From Candidatus Firestoneibacteriota bacterium (GTDB lineage Bacteria > JACRDZ01), in the NCBI GenBank assembly GCA_016212735.1, contig JACRDZ010000010.1, positions 1 through 5,603 on the forward strand: a stretch of 5,603 nt of DNA. Reading direction: 5' to 3'. Numbering within the stretch: position 1 is the stretch's first letter; the number at the start of each line of letters is the position of its first letter. The position numbers were made by a program, and so were the translations under genes. Of this stretch, positions 1-4,979 are shown piece after piece. The notes beneath the pieces are model-generated. The model saw only the letters and a program-made list of their open reading frames with translations. It searched no databases and was not told the origin of the DNA.

Positions 1-82
1 ATACAAGAACCATTCCTCCAATAAATGATATGGCTAAAATCCATATTATAGTTTTCATATTATAACGTAATGCTTTTAACAT
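1..82 (-). CDS. N-terminus of a SurA/PpiD-like membrane-anchored peptidyl-prolyl isomerase (partial)
   Basis: Only the first 27 codons are in the window; the gene continues past the left edge. The peptide begins MLKALRYNMKTIIWILAISF and continues with a glycine pair (IGGMVLV). It is a short basic segment followed by a single hydrophobic helix with no signal-peptidase site. This is the usual beginning of SurA_N/PpiD-type periplasmic foldases, which anchor by one N-terminal transmembrane helix and help fold exported proteins. The ATG at 82-80 is supported by an AAGGAG Shine-Dalgarno site (plus-strand 92-97) nine bases upstream and by a promoter further up. The family call rests on the N-terminus alone. 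Another inner-membrane protein with a similar leader is possible, and no catalytic domain can be seen. Confidence 0.6.
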   Translation of the reverse strand, partial: MLKALRYNMKTIIWILAISFIGGMVLV

Positions 83-180
83 AAAAAGGAACTCCTTATT
101 TTCAGTATAATAAAATTTGCAAATACGTAAGTAATTTTGCTTCCAGCTTGATTAAATTTAAAATATAAGCAGTGTCGTAC

Positions 181-208
181 TTTATCATAAAGTTCTATTG
201 TTTGTCAA
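181..208 (-). promoter_or_regulatory. Sigma-70-like promoter for the SurA/PpiD-like gene
   Basis: Read on the minus strand, a perfect -35 hexamer TTGACA (203-208) is followed after 16 bases by GATAAA (181-186), a 4/6 match to the -10 consensus. Transcription would start near 174, giving a leader of about 90 bases before the ATG at 82. Position and orientation fit the gene at the left edge. That the gene has its own promoter agrees with the 337-bp gap separating it from ribD. Confidence 0.55.
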
Positions 209-225
209 GAATAAGTGTATGTTCG

Positions 226-249
226 CAGTAATTCCGCAACGGAATTAAA
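226..249 (+). repeat. 24-bp palindromic repeat, copy 1
   Basis: The sequence is an 8-bp stem (229-236 TAATTCCG, 240-247 CGGAATTA) around a CAA loop, plus flanking bases. All 24 bases recur as an exact inverted copy at 430-453. The match stops sharply at both ends (positions 225 and 250 differ from their partners). A self-palindrome with a tiny loop resembles REP or small RPE-type elements more than a terminator, since no T-run follows on either strand. Confidence 0.7.
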
Positions 250-419
250 GAAATCAATAAAACATAAGATATTATAAAGGAATTAGGGATTTTTTAATAA
301 TAAAAATAAATCATGCAAATTCTCGAGGGTAATTTTAATGGTTTTATATTTAATTTATAAAAACTTTGCATTAACACAAAAGCAATAAATAAGGAAAAGT
401 ATTTGATTTTAATGCTTTT

Positions 420-1544
420 TTATATGAAATTTAATTCCGTTGCGGAATTACTGTACTCAGGATATCCTATAATTGCGATGTCAGAATCTATTTTTATTAC
501 AGACTGATTTTTAATATTTATAGCATTACTAATTTTCTGAATCCCTTTTCCACCTATAGGTGTTGGAGCATTTTTACCTCCAAGTATTTTTAAAGAAATA
601 AAAAATACTATTTTATCAACTAGTTTCTGTTCAATGAATTCCGTACTTGTATAAGAACCGCCTTCTACTAATATACTTGTAATACCCTCTTTACCTAGAG
701 CAGATACTAAAAAAGATAAATCAAATTTATTTTTATTCATAGGTATTGATAGAAATTTTATTTCTGATGAATTTATTCGTGTTTTTTTCCTATATGAAAT
801 ATTTTCTCCTGTAACAATTAATGCTGGATTACCATCTTGTATAATTGAACTTTTTATTGGAATACGCAGATGCGGATCAAGAATAATACGCAAAGGTGGC
901 GGAGTAGAACTTTTTAATAAATATGGTGTCAGTCTAGGATCATCTTTTATTACAGTTTCAACTCCTACTAAAATTGCATCGTTTCTCTGTCGTAATTTAT
1001 GCACAAGCTTACGTGACTTTTCATTAGAAATCCATTTAGAATCACCTGTTACACTGGCAATTTTACCGTCCAGAGTCATTGCCATTTTTAGAGTAATAAA
1101 AGGTATTTTTGTAATAATATATTTTCTAAATGCTTCATAGAATATTTCTATTTCTCCGCTGAGATTTTCTATCTCAACTTTAATCCCGTTTTTTTTTAAT
1201 ATAGTCAAACCTTTACCTTTAACAAGAGGATTTGGGTCTCTCATCCCTACAACAACGTTTTTTATACCTGAATTTATTATAACATCAGTACAGGGAGGCA
1301 TTTTGCCATAATGACAGCATGGTTCAAGAGTAACAAAAAGAGAAGCTCCTTTTAATGAATGATTGGCAAGATTATTTAATGCATTTATTTCCGCATGCTG
1401 CAATCCGAATTTCTCATGATATCCTTCACCAATAATTTTCCCGTTTTTTACAATAAGAGCTCCAACCATAGGATTTGGACTTACATATCCCTGTCCTTTT
1501 TGAGCTAATTTTAATGCGCGTAGCATAAAATATTTATTATTCAC
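420..1544 (-). CDS. ribD: Bifunctional diaminohydroxyphosphoribosylaminopyrimidine deaminase / 5-amino-6-(5-phosphoribosylamino)uracil reductase
   Basis: RibD carries out the second and third steps of riboflavin synthesis in the cytoplasm: deamination of the pyrimidine from GTP, then NADPH-dependent reduction of the ribosyl side chain. The deaminase domain (residues about 1-145) has the zinc site HAE (H50, E52) and EPCCHYG..PPC (C76, C85), matching the E. coli spacing. The reductase domain (about 147-364) shows KMAMTLDGKIAS, TGDSKWIS, LVGVETVIKDDPRLT, LVEGG and the LGG segment near 321. All expected motifs are present, so it should be active. The 374 residues are slightly more than the usual 360-370. 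The last ten (365-374) are mostly encoded by a palindromic repeat. The start is GTG, set by GGAGGT seven bases upstream; the in-frame ATG at codon 7 has no such site. It is last in an operon, 21 bp after the cupin gene. No other rib genes are in view. Confidence 0.96.
   Translation of the reverse strand: MNNKYFMLRALKLAQKGQGYVSPNPMVGALIVKNGKIIGEGYHEKFGLQHAEINALNNLANHSLKGASLFVTLEPCCHYGKMPPCTDVIINSGIKNVVVGMRDPNPLVKGKGLTILKKNGIKVEIENLSGEIEIFYEAFRKYIITKIPFITLKMAMTLDGKIASVTGDSKWISNEKSRKLVHKLRQRNDAILVGVETVIKDDPRLTPYLLKSSTPPPLRIILDPHLRIPIKSSIIQDGNPALIVTGENISYRKKTRINSSEIKFLSIPMNKNKFDLSFLVSALGKEGITSILVEGGSYTSTEFIEQKLVDKIVFFISLKILGGKNAPTPIGGKGIQKISNAINIKNQSVIKIDSDIAIIGYPEYSNSATELNFI
430..453 (-). repeat. 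24-bp palindromic repeat, copy 2, inside the 3' end of ribD
   Basis: This is an exact inverted copy of the element at 226-249, with stem arms 432-439 and 443-450 and loop TTG at 440-442. It lies in the ribD reading frame and encodes the run from the last base of codon 364 to the second base of codon 372, three codons before the stop. The two copies bracket a 228-bp segment. No target-site duplication is visible in the flanks, so a transposable (MITE-like) unit is possible but not shown. Confidence 0.7.
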
Positions 1545-1551
1545 AAATATG

Positions 1552-1557
1552 ACCTCC
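1552..1557 (-). promoter_or_regulatory. Ribosome binding site that fixes the GTG start of ribD
   Basis: GGAGGT on the minus strand stands seven bases before the GTG at 1544-1542. This selects GTG over the ATG at codon 7. It lies in the 21-bp gap after the cupin stop codon. Confidence 0.75.
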
Positions 1558-1565
1558 AGTTTTTA

Positions 1566-1925
1566 CTAAAACACAACTTCATCTTCTACGCGCCAGGCAG
1601 GATCAACAATACATAGAAATTTTAAATCAGCACTACCTGTATTCTCTATATACTGTTTTGAATTAGAAGGAATATAAACTGTATTTCCAGGATAGACTTT
1701 TGATTTTTCATTATTTATATGCATTAGACCTTCACCTTCAAGTATATAATATACTTCAGAAGTTCTTAGTGCATGAGATTTTGATTTTTTGCCAGGTTTT
1801 AACATTGCGTGTGCAAGACTATATCGAATAGATAAATCTGCTTTATCCGGATGTAAAAATTCACGCAATATTGTACTGTCTAAAGCAATAAATTCCTTAC
1901 AATCTTTAAATTCCACAATAAACAT
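1566..1925 (-). CDS. Small single-domain cupin protein
   Basis: A 119-residue cytoplasmic protein forming one cupin barrel; there is no signal peptide. Cupin motif 1 is recognisable from G45 to G64 (PGKKSKSHALRTSEVYYILE then GEG): H51 and E57 are present, but the second histidine of the HxH pair is leucine (L53). Motif 2 runs from G80 to N95, with P86 kept and the usual histidine replaced by Q91. Of the four usual metal ligands only H51 and E57 remain, so metal binding, if any, would be unusual. The flanking signatures LREFLHPDKADL, RYSLAHA and FLCIVDPAWR belong to a recognisable family of short cupins of unknown substrate. It starts at ATG 1925 with GAGAGG ten bases upstream. It lies 32 bp after the WD40 gene and 21 bp before ribD, so it is probably co-transcribed. 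The domain call is firm, but the substrate cannot be deduced. Confidence 0.88.
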   Translation of the reverse strand: MFIVEFKDCKEFIALDSTILREFLHPDKADLSIRYSLAHAMLKPGKKSKSHALRTSEVYYILEGEGLMHINNEKSKVYPGNTVYIPSNSKQYIENTGSADLKFLCIVDPAWRVEDEVVF

Positions 1926-1957
1926 AATTTATAATCCTCTCTTGTATTTATCTTATT

Positions 1958-2977
1958 CTATTTTAATGAAACGATATTATTCATTTTAATTTTTTCGAGT
2001 TTTTCTATATTTACTATTCCTGAATCAGTTGCATATGCAATAATATTATTATCATTACTTATGGCAACTGAAGTAAACATGCCTTTTTGAGAATGTAATG
2101 ATGCGAAAGATTTCCATTTTTTTGTGTCCCAGAATAAAATTCCATTATTCGATAAAGATATAAAAGTACTACCATCAGCAGAAAAAATAATTTTTGTTAT
2201 TTTATCATTAAAAATATGAGTTAATGAATATACGTAGTCCCATATATTTCTTTTAGGGTTTGTATCAAGTACTGAAAGAGAATTGTTGTTAATCACGATT
2301 ACTGCCCAGATATTTGTTGGATGAACTGCTATCTGGCTGACACTAAAATTTGGAAGATATAATCGGTTTATAAGTTTCCATCCATCTATTTCCCATGCTT
2401 GAATATTTCCCTGACTTGTTATTGCATATAATCTTTGTCCATCTTGAGTGAAATAAATCTGGTTAACAAAACCATTAAGATTTTCTATTGAATGTATAAT
2501 TGACCATTTCTGAGTATCCCATATAATAATAGACCTATCCATTGTTCCAATAGCTAGAAGATTTTTTTCTGATAAAAAATCTGCAAATAAAGCAGATTTC
2601 ATGTGTGATTCCAAAGTTATTTTTAACTTCCATTCTTTTGTATCCCATATATTTACTGTTCCATCTGAGCCCAGAGATAAAAATAAAGTTGCATCAGAAC
2701 TCCATTTAGTATGTTTTACTCCATTTTGCCCTGCAGTAAAATTTATGATTTTTTTACCTGTTCTTACATCATAAATATTAATATGATCATTTGTATTTGT
2801 TACTGCTAGATATCGATTATCCTGGCTGAAAGCAAGAAAAGTTGGACATGGTTCTTTTGTATCAAAGATATTAGGTGTTAAAATATTTTCACGCAAAATT
2901 TTAGAACAACTGGTAATTACAGTAATTAAAGTAAAAAGAGAGAAAATAAATATTAAAATTGAGATTCTTCTGAACAT
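1958..2977 (-). CDS. WD40-repeat lipoprotein, predicted seven-bladed beta-propeller
   Basis: A 339-residue exported lipoprotein. Residues 1-23 are a signal peptide (basic MFRR, then a hydrophobic stretch) ending in the lipobox ITSC. C24 would be lipidated, and serine at +2 would favour the outer membrane under the E. coli rule. The rest is a WD40 propeller. Blade-ending dipeptides lie at YD69-70, WD111-112, WD153-154, WE195-196, LD237-238 and WD283-284, with a degenerate seventh near 323-327. Most spacings are exactly 42 residues, and several blades continue with a WDTKxWK-like turn. No enzyme domain is fused, so a scaffold or binding role outside the inner membrane is likely; the partner is unknown. 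ATG 2977 has a strong AGGAGG nine bases upstream. It is the first gene of the operon with the cupin and ribD, divergent from nth. Confidence 0.9.
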   Translation of the reverse strand: MFRRISILIFIFSLFTLITVITSCSKILRENILTPNIFDTKEPCPTFLAFSQDNRYLAVTNTNDHINIYDVRTGKKIINFTAGQNGVKHTKWSSDATLFLSLGSDGTVNIWDTKEWKLKITLESHMKSALFADFLSEKNLLAIGTMDRSIIIWDTQKWSIIHSIENLNGFVNQIYFTQDGQRLYAITSQGNIQAWEIDGWKLINRLYLPNFSVSQIAVHPTNIWAVIVINNNSLSVLDTNPKRNIWDYVYSLTHIFNDKITKIIFSADGSTFISLSNNGILFWDTKKWKSFASLHSQKGMFTSVAISNDNNIIAYATDSGIVNIEKLEKIKMNNIVSLK

Positions 2978-3083
2978 TGCACAGTCCCTCCTTTTATGAT
3001 ATATTTATATCTTATATTTCAAGGTAATAGTTTGATAGCTGAACGCTTACTATAACTGGGACTTTTATACCATAAGGAATCTT
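2978..3083. promoter_or_regulatory. Divergent promoter region between the WD40 lipoprotein gene and nth
   Basis: This 106-bp AT-rich gap must carry the start signals for both the leftward operon and nth. It contains the RBS of the WD40 gene (2987-2992) and that of nth (AAGGA at 3074-3078, five bases before ATG 3084). Candidate elements are TTGATA at 3032-3037 and TATAAC at 3051-3056 on the plus strand, and TTGAAA near 3017-3022 on the minus strand. None pairs with a partner at the standard 16-18 base spacing, so I do not assign individual promoters. Confidence 0.4.
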
Positions 3084-3725
3084 ATGTCTTCTAATAATAA
3101 AAAAATTAGCAATATAATCAAAATCTTAAAAAATACATATCCAAATGCTAAAATAGCACTTAAATATAGAAATCCTCTTGAACTTTTGGTTGCTACAATA
3201 CTATCAGCACAATGTACTGATATCAGAGTAAACAAAGTTACTAAAGAATTATTTAAAAAATACAAAAAAGCAGAAGATTATGCACAATCAGATAAAATAA
3301 TTTTTGAACAGGAAATTAAGTCCTGCGGTTTTTTTCATAATAAAGCTAAAAATATTATAGATTTATGTAATATTTTAGTAATAAAGTATAATGGAGAAGT
3401 TCCTAAAACAATGAATCAACTTACTGCTTTACCTGGTGTAGGTCGTAAAACAGCAAATATAATACTTGGAAGCGCTTTTGGTATTTCTGATGGTATCCCG
3501 GTAGATACCCATGTAAAACGTATATCTCAGCGTTTACATATTTCAAAAGAAAATAATCCTATTAAAATTGAACAGGATTTGATGAAAATTATACCTCCTA
3601 TTGAATGGTTAAACATTTCATATTTTTTAATTGAACATGGGAGAAAAATATGTAAAGCAAGGAATCCGCATTGTAATGTATGTTGTATAAATAAATACTG
3701 TCCGTCAAAAGATACAATAAACTAG
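3084..3725 (+). CDS. nth: Endonuclease III, [4Fe-4S] DNA glycosylase/AP lyase
   Basis: Nth removes oxidised pyrimidines from DNA and cuts the resulting abasic site by beta-elimination, starting base-excision repair. The 213 residues match the family length (211 in E. coli). The helix-hairpin-helix is LPGVGRKTAN (116-125), with catalytic lysine K122. The catalytic aspartate is D141 in PVDTHV. The iron-sulfur loop has C190, C197, C200 and C206 in the exact C-x6-C-x2-C-x5-C spacing. The N-terminal signature LLVATILSAQCTD (34-46) is also present. The start is ATG 3084 with AAGGA five bases upstream. The gene stands alone on the plus strand, divergent from the WD40 operon and convergent with the DUF5752 gene. 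All key residues are present, so it should be active. Confidence 0.97.
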   Translation: MSSNNKKISNIIKILKNTYPNAKIALKYRNPLELLVATILSAQCTDIRVNKVTKELFKKYKKAEDYAQSDKIIFEQEIKSCGFFHNKAKNIIDLCNILVIKYNGEVPKTMNQLTALPGVGRKTANIILGSAFGISDGIPVDTHVKRISQRLHISKENNPIKIEQDLMKIIPPIEWLNISYFLIEHGRKICKARNPHCNVCCINKYCPSKDTIN

Positions 3726-3798
3726 AATACTGTCACTTCACCGAGCACGCAAACTCCATGATATATCTTTTTCATGTTAAATAAAAAAAGCGGTTGAA

Positions 3799-4194
3799 TT
3801 ATTTGTTTTTTTTCTTATTGTTTTGCCCTGTTTTTACACTTGATTTTGCTGCAGGTTTTTTGGGTACAGAATTAATTTTTTTCTCTACAGATTTTGTTTT
3901 TTTAACTTTTTTTAATTCTTGTATACGGTCTTTTATTTTTTTTACTGTATGTGTTTTTACAGGAATACTGATTATTGCAGCTGCAAGAACTTTGTCCCCT
4001 ATACAATCTCTAATCCAGCAGCTGAAATCATTTTTGTTTTCATTTACATGATGTGCAAATATATCATCTGACATTTTTTCCAGAGCATTAACTAATTCTT
4101 CCAGATTTTTCAGACGTTCACCAGACGCTACCCAGAAATGAAAGGGATCAGCCACATCGCTTAAAAATTTTTCAAATTCATTTTCATTTATCAT
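3799..4194 (-). CDS. DUF5752-family protein with a lysine-rich C-terminal tail
   Basis: A 131-residue cytoplasmic protein in two parts. Residues about 17-75 carry the signatures PFHFWVASGERLKNLEELV, MSDDIFAHHVNENKNDFSCW and IRDCIGDKVLA. I recognise these as the DUF5752 pattern: phenylalanine- and leucine-rich start, HHVNExKNDF, WIRD. The function of that family is unknown. Residues about 80-131 are strongly basic, with 19 lysines in 52 residues and short stretches such as PKKPAAKSSVK that resemble the tails of histone H1-like bacterial proteins. The tail is probably disordered and could bind nucleic acid or another polyanion; that is inference. ATG 4194 has AAGGAGGT six bases upstream, and a good promoter lies at 4224-4252, so it is probably a single-gene transcript. 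It converges with nth across a 73-bp gap. Confidence 0.75.
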   Translation of the reverse strand: MINENEFEKFLSDVADPFHFWVASGERLKNLEELVNALEKMSDDIFAHHVNENKNDFSCWIRDCIGDKVLAAAIISIPVKTHTVKKIKDRIQELKKVKKTKSVEKKINSVPKKPAAKSSVKTGQNNKKKNK

Positions 4195-4200
4195 AATTTT

Positions 4201-4208
4201 ACCTCCTT
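4201..4208 (-). promoter_or_regulatory. Strong Shine-Dalgarno site of the DUF5752 gene
   Basis: AAGGAGGT, complementary to eight bases of the anti-Shine-Dalgarno end of 16S rRNA, lies six bases before ATG 4194. It is the strongest RBS in the window and suggests efficient translation of the DUF5752 protein. Confidence 0.75.
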
Positions 4209-4223
4209 AAAATAATATTATTT

Positions 4224-4252
4224 ATATTAAAACACTTTTAAATAAAAGTCAA
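4224..4252 (-). promoter_or_regulatory. Sigma-70-like promoter of the DUF5752 gene
   Basis: On the minus strand TTGACT (4247-4252) is followed by a 17-base spacer and TAATAT (4224-4229). This predicts a start near 4217 and a leader of about 23 bases containing the RBS. A 12-base perfect palindrome, AATAATATTATT (4211-4222), covers the predicted start; in such AT-rich DNA this may be chance. Confidence 0.55.
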
Positions 4253-4261
4253 ATTAATATC

Positions 4262-4270
4262 TTATCCACA
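4262..4270 (+). other. Perfect DnaA-box sequence
   Basis: TTATCCACA is the strongest form of the DnaA box. It stands ten bases upstream of the -35 element of the DUF5752 promoter, in a very AT-rich non-coding stretch. It is the only non-coding match I found. Two TTATGCACA matches lie inside ribD (near 998) and nth (near 3278) and look incidental. A single box does not make an origin; at most it could be a DnaA regulatory site. Confidence 0.3.
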
Positions 4271-4464
4271 TTTATTTTATTTTTTTCTCAATCTAACCAA
4301 CTTTACCTCTCTTTTTTCCTTCTTTCCTTTTCTTAATTTATTTTTGTTTATAACTATAGCTTACATATTTTTAAATATTTTATATTGAAGAATATTATTA
4401 AATTTCATTTAAATAAATTGACTCTAGCTAGATATATCTGAATTAACACATATTAATTATAATT

Positions 4465-4979
4465 CTAAATATCCAGCAATCGTTGATTCTCTTCCAGCCA
4501 TTTTTTATGTATATCTAAGTCCGGCATTGTTACTTTTAGCTTTATCCAGAAATTTATTGAATGATTTTTTTCTTGTGTATGCACAAGCTCATGTAAGATA
4601 ACATAATCTATAATTTGCATCGGCGCCATTATAAGCCGCCAGGTAAAATTAAGAGTGTTATTTGGACCACAGGAACCCCAACGTTTTTTTGCTTCTGTGA
4701 CTTTAATTGAATTATATTTAAAACCAAAATAATTTGAAAGCCAATCAGCTCTTTGCTTAATAATTTTTAATGCTTCTTTTTGATACCATTCGATGATTTC
4801 TTTTTCCTGAATTGTTTTATCTTTTAATGGGACAATTTCTGCTTTTTTATTACAAATGATTTAATATAATCTTCCGATGTTTTAAGAGGTGAACGTATTA
4901 CTAATCGTGCATCAGAAGTAATAGTAAGTGCTAGTGTTTTCCGTTTTGTTCTTATTATTTCATCTATTTCTATGTTCAT
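4465..4979 (-). pseudogene. Frameshifted YgjP/DUF45-type zinc metallopeptidase (M48/SprT-like)
   Basis: Two frames together give a YgjP/DUF45 protein. Frame 1 (ATG 4979) reads MNIEIDEIIRTKRKTLALTI and on to SFVIKK, typical of the family start, then hits a stop at 4826-4824. Frame 2 (open 4860 to 4465) reads AEIVPLKDK, then KRWGSCG, LNFTWRLIMAP, the zinc site HELVH and a third ligand in KNHSINFW, ending in KKWLEENQ. The switch is at a run of six A (plus-strand 4843-4848); one more A would restore a 171-residue protein. That is still short: full-length relatives have some 60 more residues between the two parts, so an internal deletion is likely at the same point. The zinc site is intact. The gene's ATG overlaps the hsdR stop as ATGA with AAAGGG upstream, so it was translationally coupled. 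Genes of this family commonly sit beside type I restriction genes, as here. Programmed slippage or a sequencing error are alternatives. Confidence 0.85.

Larger units (their letters stand above)
83..419. other. Intergenic region between ribD and the SurA/PpiD-like gene
   Basis: This 337-bp AT-rich stretch has no convincing open frame on either strand. It holds the RBS (92-97) and promoter (181-208) of the leftward gene, and one copy of the palindromic repeat (226-249). There is also a weak inverted pair, GCATTAA at 368-374 and TTAATGC at 409-415, with a 34-base loop. That pair is too weak to call a terminator for ribD. Between 250 and 365 I see nothing beyond low-complexity A/T sequence and an isolated CTCGAG near 321. 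Confidence 0.6.
4209..4464. other. AT-rich non-coding region between the DUF5752 gene and the broken metallopeptidase gene
   Basis: About 256 bp with no supported gene. The left part holds the DUF5752 promoter and the DnaA-box sequence. From about 4271 to 4345 the plus strand is almost all pyrimidine, and after that the sequence is nearly pure A/T. A small palindrome CTAGCTAG (near 4424-4431) and the AT-only hairpin AATTAA/TTAATT (near 4441-4458) are present, but nothing looks like a standard terminator. This is the expected look of a degraded intergenic region downstream of a decaying locus. Confidence 0.55.

Noticed and set aside
368..421. GCATTAA/TTAATGC inverted pair followed by a T-run on the plus strand
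   Set aside because: It has a seven-base AT-rich stem with a 34-base loop, and the T-run is on the wrong strand for ribD. It is too weak to call a terminator.
1789..1989. Plus-strand open frame antisense to the cupin gene
   Set aside because: It overlaps a clear cupin coding sequence and shows no motif; it is a shadow frame.
3065..3265. Minus-strand open frame over the start of nth
   Set aside because: It is antisense to the conserved nth N-terminus and is explained entirely by it.
3757..3776. CATGA/TCATG hairpin between nth and the DUF5752 gene, as a shared terminator
   Set aside because: The stem is only five bases long and no T-run follows directly, so it does not meet the look of an intrinsic terminator.
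3794..4051. An 85-codon plus-strand open frame rich in Phe and Leu, looking like a membrane protein
   Set aside because: It is the antisense of the lysine-rich DUF5752 tail (AAA/AAG read as TTT/CTT). It has no credible RBS, while the minus-strand frame has family motifs and a strong RBS.
4277..4360. A minus-strand frame of 27 codons, very rich in Lys and Arg, ending KLVRLRKK
   Set aside because: It has no start codon or RBS, and any frame across this purine-rich strand gives Lys/Arg/Glu. A gene remnant cannot be excluded but is not supported.
4209..4464. Possible replication origin, from the DnaA box and AT-rich DNA
   Set aside because: There is only one non-coding DnaA box, and no dnaA, dnaN, gidA or parAB neighbours. 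AT-richness is general in this genome.
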